The notes beneath the pieces are model-generated. The model worked only from the letters and a program-made list of their open reading frames with translations, made no database searches and was not told where the DNA came from. From CAVQBP01 sp963710745 (lineage in GTDB: Bacteria; Bacteroidota; Ignavibacteria; Ignavibacteriales; Ignavibacteriaceae): 64,000 nucleotides of DNA. The first letter of the stretch is position 1. Each line of letters begins with the position of its first letter. This document shows, piece after piece, positions 59,049 to 64,000 of the stretch. Both the position numbers and the translations under genes were made by a program. The stretch covers positions 109,819 through 173,818 of the forward strand of contig CAVQBP010000015.1 in assembly GCA_963710745.1 (NCBI GenBank). The letters run 5' to 3'.

Positions 59049-60353
59049 ATGAAAAAAATATTTTTTTTGATTATATCAATATTGATCTTTAATAGTTGTT
59101 CCAACGAAAATCTTGTTGGTATTAATACTATTAGTTCATCAAATGGTGCATTAACACTAAAAATTCAAAAAACAAATATCCCTGTAGAAGTATTTCAAAT
59201 TATAGCTGAATTATCCAGGGAGAACCATGATACTTTGAGAACAGATGTTTATGTGTCAAGTGATTCATTAAGTGAATTATCTTTTACAAAAGTGCTAGTC
59301 GGTAAATGGCAGTTAAAAGTGATGGCTAAAAATTCAGATGGAAATATTATTTACAGCGGAGAAACTGATGTTAATATTATTGAAGATGAAACTGTAGATG
59401 TATATTTAACCTTAACACCTGTCAGAAGTGGAAAAGGAAATATTAATATTTTTATTAATTGGGATGATTTGTCCTGGATTGATTATAAAAATAATCCGGT
59501 CTTGTTAAATTCAGGTTCAGCTTACGGTTCCTATGGATTCGGAAATCCGAAAGTTATTTTAGAGAATGGAATTTACAAAATGTGGTATAAAAATTTGGAA
59601 AGTAATGGAATTTCAACTGTTAGCTATGCTGAATCGAATGATGGAATTAACTGGGAAAAGATAGGGGACGGACCCGTTCTTGGCTTAGGAAAGCCCGGGA
59701 ACTGGGATGCAGGAGCGATTACCACAGGTCCAGTGATTAAAGAAAATGGAATTTATAAAATCTATTATAGTGCTGCTGCTGAAGCACATCAACCATGGCA
59801 AATTGGTTTGGCAACTTCAACAGATGGAATTCATTGGGATAAATATCCTGATCCCGTTTTATATCCTGGCAGCAGCGGATGGGATTATAGCATAGGCGGC
59901 AGTTCTCTGGTAAAAATAGATTCTATCTACTACCTGTATTATCATGGCTGGGAACCGACTTCAAATTATAGGGAAGGATTGGCAACATCAACTGACGGTA
60001 TACATTGGACAAAATTTAACGGGAATCCAATTTTAACTGCAACAGAGAACTGGGAAGGTACAGGTGCATATTATTCCTCAATTATTTACGAAAACGGATT
60101 ATTTAAAATGGTTTATATGAATTATCTGGATAATAATATGGGATTTGGGAAAGCAACATCAATTGATGGTATACATTGGACAAAAGATTCTGATAATCCT
60201 TATTTTACTGGTTCAAACACATCCAATAATTGGACATCAAGGCCGATATATCCTTGTTTAATAAATACAGGAAATAATTACAGACTATATTATAACAGCA
60301 GTTATATAACCGGCAGTACAGCAATAGGATTTTTAACTACCAATAAATTTTAA
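59049..60353 (+). CDS. Propeller lipoprotein, tandem paralogue 2
   Basis: A 434-residue lipoprotein with signal MKKIFFLIISILIFNSCSNE (C17). The N-terminal sandwich (residues about 18-135, ending YLTLTPVRSGKG) is very close to paralogue 3 in protein and DNA. The propeller shares the family's YKMWYKNLE/WAESNDGINWE repeats but has its own blade details: WDAGAITTGPVIKENG and SSLVKIDSIYYLYYHG. The ATG at 59049 was preferred to the GTG at 59043; both are in frame and six bases apart, and the purine-rich AAGGGTGGGA precedes the ATG. GH32/43-like fold; function not proven. Paralogue 3 starts 43 bases after its stop. Confidence 0.8.
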   Translation: MKKIFFLIISILIFNSCSNENLVGINTISSSNGALTLKIQKTNIPVEVFQIIAELSRENHDTLRTDVYVSSDSLSELSFTKVLVGKWQLKVMAKNSDGNIIYSGETDVNIIEDETVDVYLTLTPVRSGKGNINIFINWDDLSWIDYKNNPVLLNSGSAYGSYGFGNPKVILENGIYKMWYKNLESNGISTVSYAESNDGINWEKIGDGPVLGLGKPGNWDAGAITTGPVIKENGIYKIYYSAAAEAHQPWQIGLATSTDGIHWDKYPDPVLYPGSSGWDYSIGGSSLVKIDSIYYLYYHGWEPTSNYREGLATSTDGIHWTKFNGNPILTATENWEGTGAYYSSIIYENGLFKMVYMNYLDNNMGFGKATSIDGIHWTKDSDNPYFTGSNTSNNWTSRPIYPCLINTGNNYRLYYNSSYITGSTAIGFLTTNKF

Positions 60354-60396
60354 TTAATTTGATTTGAAATCACCTATAGATTTTAAAGGCGGAGAA

Positions 60397-61701
60397 ATGA
60401 AAAAGGTATTCTTTTTAATATTATCATTAATGATTTTAAATAGTTGTTCCAACGAAACTCTTGTAGGTATAAATACTAATAGTTCTTCAAATGGTGCATT
60501 ATCACTAAAAATTCAAAAAACAAGTGTCCCGGCAGAAGTATACCAAATCGTGGCTGAATTATCACGGGCGAATTATGATATTTTGAGGACCAGTGTTTAT
60601 GTATCAAGTGATTCATCAAGTGAATTGTCTTTTACTGATGTTCCTATTGGAGAATGGCATTTAAAGGTTAATGCGCAAAATTCAAATGGAAAGGTTATTT
60701 ACAGCGGAGAAGCAGATGTTACTGTAATTGAGGATCAAACTATAGATATTTATTTAACTTTAACTCCAGTCGGCAGCGGAAAGGGAAAAATTAATATATA
60801 CATTAACTGGAATAATCAAAGTATGGTATGGACAGATTATTCCAATAATCCGGTTTTTACAATTAATGACAGCCCAGCCTCATCAATTTATGTTAGTACT
60901 TCAAAGATATTTTATGAAGAGGGTGTTTTCAATATGTGGTATCTTAGCACTTATGCTGCAGGAAGAGGGAATGTATGGTATACAAAATCTGATGATGGAT
61001 TAAATTGGCAGAGTGTGTCTTACCAGCCGGTGTTTGCTGGTAGAAACATTCCCGCCTGGGACGATTATACAGTTGGACCCGGTGCAATTTTAAAAGAAAA
61101 TAATCAATATAAGATGTATTATAATGGCTGGAATAATCAATACGGGAAGTGGCAAATAGGTTTTGCTGTCTCAAATGACGGCATTAACTGGGAACGGTAT
61201 GATAATCCTGTACTTTATGCCGATAGTTCCCATGAATTTAAAATTGGAGTATCTTCCGTCTTAAAGATTGATGGAGTTTATTTTATGTATTATACTTCTA
61301 ATGATATTGAAAATTACGACAAAATGAGAATAAATCTGGCAACTTCCAGCGATGGAATTGACTGGAAAAAGTTTACAAATAATCCCATCTTAAGTCCAAC
61401 TGAAAACTGGGAAGGGATAGGAGTTAATTTCCCTGCAGTTATTTATGATAACGGCAGGTTTGTTATGATTTATAACAATTCCGAAAGAACTAAATTCGGA
61501 AAAGCTTTCTCACAGGATGGTTATAACTGGACTAAATCTCCCCAATATACATTTGGTATTGAGAATACGTATAATCACTATACACATATTAATTATCCAT
61601 TCTTTATAAAAATTGGGAATGAATATAGAATTTATTATTCCGGTACAACCCAGGATGTAATACTAAATATAAATTTCGCTTATACGTTTAAACTAGAATA
61701 G
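60397..61701 (+). CDS. Propeller lipoprotein, tandem paralogue 3 (mosaic)
   Basis: A 434-residue lipoprotein with signal MKKVFFLILSLMILNSCSNE (C17). The first about 130 residues match paralogue 2 closely (SSSNGALSLKIQKT, VYVSSDSSSELSFT). The propeller instead resembles paralogue 1: WDDYTVGPGAILKENNQYKMYYNGWNNQYGKWQIG and IGVSSVLKIDGVYFMYYT each have a close match there and not in paralogue 2. A recombination or gene-conversion junction therefore lies near residues 125-150. The ATG at 60397 was chosen because GGCGGAG precedes it; the longer reading from a TTG at 60364 would include this ribosome-binding site. Confidence 0.82.
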   Translation: MKKVFFLILSLMILNSCSNETLVGINTNSSSNGALSLKIQKTSVPAEVYQIVAELSRANYDILRTSVYVSSDSSSELSFTDVPIGEWHLKVNAQNSNGKVIYSGEADVTVIEDQTIDIYLTLTPVGSGKGKINIYINWNNQSMVWTDYSNNPVFTINDSPASSIYVSTSKIFYEEGVFNMWYLSTYAAGRGNVWYTKSDDGLNWQSVSYQPVFAGRNIPAWDDYTVGPGAILKENNQYKMYYNGWNNQYGKWQIGFAVSNDGINWERYDNPVLYADSSHEFKIGVSSVLKIDGVYFMYYTSNDIENYDKMRINLATSSDGIDWKKFTNNPILSPTENWEGIGVNFPAVIYDNGRFVMIYNNSERTKFGKAFSQDGYNWTKSPQYTFGIENTYNHYTHINYPFFIKIGNEYRIYYSGTTQDVILNINFAYTFKLE

Positions 61702-61864
61702 AGTTTGTTATTCAGGTAATAGAAAAGATAATCAATTTCTTTTGGGTATTGTCTTTGGACAATGAGAATATAGTGCAATTAAAATTTCATTTTATTATTC
61801 ATTATTTTTAGTCTGATTTTTGTATCTTGTAGTTATATTCTCTGTTTAATTATTCTGAAAAGTA

Positions 61865-62620
61865 ATGAGATACGAAGAAAGAGTTCCTGATGAACTTGTA
61901 ATTGATAATCATTATATAGGCCGCCCTGCCGATTTTAATGATCGGATAATTCAAAAACGTATCAACCTTGTTAGAAAAATTCCAAATTTTGTTAGTAAAG
62001 AATTAGACTTAGTGGAAATTGGATGCGGCAACGGTGCATCTATGCTTTTATTAGCTGACGGCATGAAAAGTTGTTTGGGAGTTGAGCTATTTGAAGGGAA
62101 TAAGGAAGAATTTGAGACTTTAAAAAAGAAACTTGGTATAAGCAATTGTGAATTTAAAATCTTTAATATTGAAAAAGATAAATTAAATAGAAAATTTGAC
62201 AGATTAATAAGTTTTGAGGTGATTGAACACTTAAAAGATGAAAACAGTGTTAAGGCTTATTATGATCTCTTAAAAGATAGCGGTTTAGCAGCCATAACTG
62301 TACCGAATAAATGGTGGATATTTGAGACACATGGTGCCAGTTTACCTATATTACCCTGGAACAGGGTACCTTTCTTTTCCTGGCTTCCGCGATTTATACA
62401 TGAAAAATTTGCCAATGCAAGAATCTATACTAAAAAAAGAATAATAAAATTATTGGAAAGTGCAGGTTTTAAAATTAAAAGTGCAGAATATATAACTGCC
62501 CCGCTTGATGTATTAAAAGAAGGCAAATTGAAATCATTTCTGTTAGAATATATTTTTAAAGGAAATACTACAAAAATTCCTTTATTATCTACTTCAATTT
62601 TTATAGTGGCAGAAAAATAA
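61865..62620 (+). CDS. Class I SAM-dependent methyltransferase
   Basis: A 251-residue methyltransferase. Motif I is LDLVEIGCGNGASMLLLADGM near residue 42, followed by LGVELFEGN, then DRLISFEVIEHLKDENSVKAYYDLLKDSGLAAITVPNKW, which fits the UbiE/Methyltransf_11 class. The C-terminal part (ITAPLDVLKEGKLKSFLLEYI) is more variable. It likely methylates a sugar, lipid or small molecule linked to the surrounding glycan locus. It is convergent with the GT4 gene on the minus strand, with 10 bases between their stops. Confidence 0.88.
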   Translation: MRYEERVPDELVIDNHYIGRPADFNDRIIQKRINLVRKIPNFVSKELDLVEIGCGNGASMLLLADGMKSCLGVELFEGNKEEFETLKKKLGISNCEFKIFNIEKDKLNRKFDRLISFEVIEHLKDENSVKAYYDLLKDSGLAAITVPNKWWIFETHGASLPILPWNRVPFFSWLPRFIHEKFANARIYTKKRIIKLLESAGFKIKSAEYITAPLDVLKEGKLKSFLLEYIFKGNTTKIPLLSTSIFIVAEK

Positions 62621-62630
62621 GAGTATGAAT

Positions 62631-63914
62631 TTATTCTGCTGCTTTATCCAGGATCTTGCTTAGTTCCCCTGCTATATTTCTTCGGGCATATTTCTTAATT
62701 AACGGAATATCAGTTTTAAATTTTTTGTATCCGTTTTTTGTAAGATCAAAAAATTCTTTTGCATTTTCTTGATAATTAAAAATCATTCCGGCATTGGCAT
62801 TCTCTAAAATAATTTTTACCTCCTGGTTATCATTGCCGAAGGCTAGTATCGGTTTTCCGGTTCTTAAATATTCAAACAGTTTCCCCGGTACATGTCTTTT
62901 CTCATTAACCATCATTAGTAGAACATCACTTTTAAGCAGTTCAATTAACATTTGTTTGTATGGTAAAAATCCAATGTATTCGGTATTTCCGCTTAAACTT
63001 AAATTGTTGATTATCTCATTTGTTTTAGGACTGACGGTTCCTATAAATTTAATCTTTATTTTTCTTCCCTTGTTTATCTCGGTCTTAATATATTCAAAAA
63101 ACGAAACGGGATTATTATAATCGTACATATTCCCGGCGTGAGCTATTATTTCTTCGTCTGGTTTTGAATTATTAACTTCATTTTCAATTTCACCAAAGTC
63201 CTCTTCATTATAGCCCCAGTACAGAACATTTGTTTTATCTTTTATTTGCGGATATTTTTTTATATAATCATTTTTCATGGTTTCTGTAACAAAAACTATT
63301 TCTTTTGCTTTTTTAATAACATTACCTTCGAGATATTTATCAAATGCCTGTGTAAGTTTTGTCCTTTGATAATCCTGGTAATATACAATATCAGCCCATG
63401 GATCAATAAAAACAGGAAGGTGCGGAATATTAAATAGTGAACTTAATCTTCTTCCCAGAAGATGTGCTGTATGCGGAGGTCCATTGCTTATAATTGCATC
63501 AATTTTATTTTTAGATAAAAATTTTTTCCCCTCTATTACTCCCGGTAAATACCATCCGACTCTTGCATCGGGAACAAATAAGTTCATCCTGATCCAAAGA
63601 GACAGCATGTGGTTAAATGATTTCTTTGATTGTGACATACTTTCAGATGCTATTAAAGGTTCATCCTTCTTTTTTCCAAGAAATTTCCTGTAAACATTAA
63701 AAGGCTCTATAGTTCCGGTTTTTATTATTTTAAGATCAGGTGATATTTCTTTGAGAAGAGTTTCGTCTTTTTGATAAAAAGTATCTTCATTAACTGTTAG
63801 AACAGATGGTTCCCAGCCATTTTCGGGTAAATATTTAATCATCTCTAGCGGCCAGTGAAGCGATGCTTTTCCCGACGGAGGCCAGAAATAAGTTATAAAT
63901 AAGACTTTCTTCAT
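62631..63914 (-). CDS. Glycosyltransferase family 4
   Basis: A 427-residue GT-B enzyme. The opening MKKVLFITYFWPPSGKASLHWPLEMIKYLPENGWEPSVLTV is typical of a GT4 subgroup in polysaccharide clusters. The domain boundary near residue 245 is marked by EIIAHAGNMYDYNNPVSFFEY, and the donor region has VNEKRHVPGKLFEYLRTGKPILAFGNDNQEVK near residue 340, with the lysine-rich PGKLFEYL motif. The sugar is not known. It lies at the end of the window; its upstream promoter is in the last 86 bases, where I see nothing else. Confidence 0.9.
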   Translation of the reverse strand: MKKVLFITYFWPPSGKASLHWPLEMIKYLPENGWEPSVLTVNEDTFYQKDETLLKEISPDLKIIKTGTIEPFNVYRKFLGKKKDEPLIASESMSQSKKSFNHMLSLWIRMNLFVPDARVGWYLPGVIEGKKFLSKNKIDAIISNGPPHTAHLLGRRLSSLFNIPHLPVFIDPWADIVYYQDYQRTKLTQAFDKYLEGNVIKKAKEIVFVTETMKNDYIKKYPQIKDKTNVLYWGYNEEDFGEIENEVNNSKPDEEIIAHAGNMYDYNNPVSFFEYIKTEINKGRKIKIKFIGTVSPKTNEIINNLSLSGNTEYIGFLPYKQMLIELLKSDVLLMMVNEKRHVPGKLFEYLRTGKPILAFGNDNQEVKIILENANAGMIFNYQENAKEFFDLTKNGYKKFKTDIPLIKKYARRNIAGELSKILDKAAE

Positions 63915-64000
63915 ACACTTTTGTTTTATAATACAGACCTAAAAAATAACAAATAAAAACATTAGTTATTTAAGCTGGATGATTACAAAGCGATTAATCT

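Noticed and set aside
1..64000. tRNA, rRNA, CRISPR, intact transposase or phage genes
   Set aside because: I read all intergenic stretches and saw no cloverleaf pattern, spaced direct repeat array, transposase or phage structural gene.

Overview
The window is AT-rich (roughly one third G+C). It has the gene repertoire of an Ignavibacteria-like member of the Bacteroidota/Chlorobiota group. The strongest clue is the secreted protein at 12911-15184, which ends in a type IX secretion sorting domain with the YPNPFNP motif usual in that lineage. A SUF-only iron-sulfur system, a fused transaldolase/phosphoglucose isomerase, several lipoproteins and many glycosyltransferases agree. This is chromosomal, mostly housekeeping DNA. 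I saw no rRNA, tRNA, CRISPR array, phage or intact transposon.

Layout. 1-3852 (minus strand): the start of radA, a small frameshifted GxxExxY element framed by CACTAAG repeats, and alaS. 4072-15184: a PflX-like radical SAM enzyme, arginase, a SpoIID-domain protein, two glycosyltransferases, a GalT/HIT-fold DUF4922 protein and the T9SS propeller protein. 15352-24937 (minus): a sugar-phosphate operon in the order tkt, tal-pgi, HAD hydrolase, gnd, zwf and a flavin disulfide reductase. This is a nearly complete pentose phosphate pathway linked to glycolysis. 25147-34598: isochorismatase-like hydrolase, HPF-cold-shock fusion, ftsH, PRC-barrel protein, fpg, M23 peptidase, gpmA, nhaA and a small exported protein. 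The 563-base gap at 30060-30622 holds a decayed mscS fragment.

34758-44290 (minus): a degraded spermidine-synthase-like membrane gene lies next to a long suf operon (sufB, sufC, sufD, sufS, sufU, sufT-like, bacilliredoxin, VOC protein, Rrf2 regulator). The sufB promoter carries a long dyad over its -35 box and spacer. It is a strong candidate operator for the Rrf2 regulator encoded at the far end of the same operon.

44519-63914: a surface-glycan region. It holds a CsbB/DPM1-like polyprenyl-phosphate glycosyltransferase, GT9 and several GT4/GT2 enzymes, a YfhO-family membrane protein, a Wzx-like flippase, three methyltransferases, a DegT aminotransferase with an acetyltransferase, and three tandem paralogous propeller lipoproteins. 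The third lipoprotein looks like a mosaic of the other two. Polyprenyl-phosphate transferase, flippase and YfhO together suggest lipid-linked sugar made inside, flipped, and transferred to a surface polymer or protein outside.

The most interesting signals are the suf promoter dyad, the GxxExxY/CACTAAG element, the mosaic lipoprotein trio, the CsbB-YfhO pairing in a Gram-negative-type genome, and four pseudogenes or relics (GxxExxY, mscS, spermidine-synthase-like, lipoprotein signal peptide). Several short palindromic repeats of different families lie between genes.
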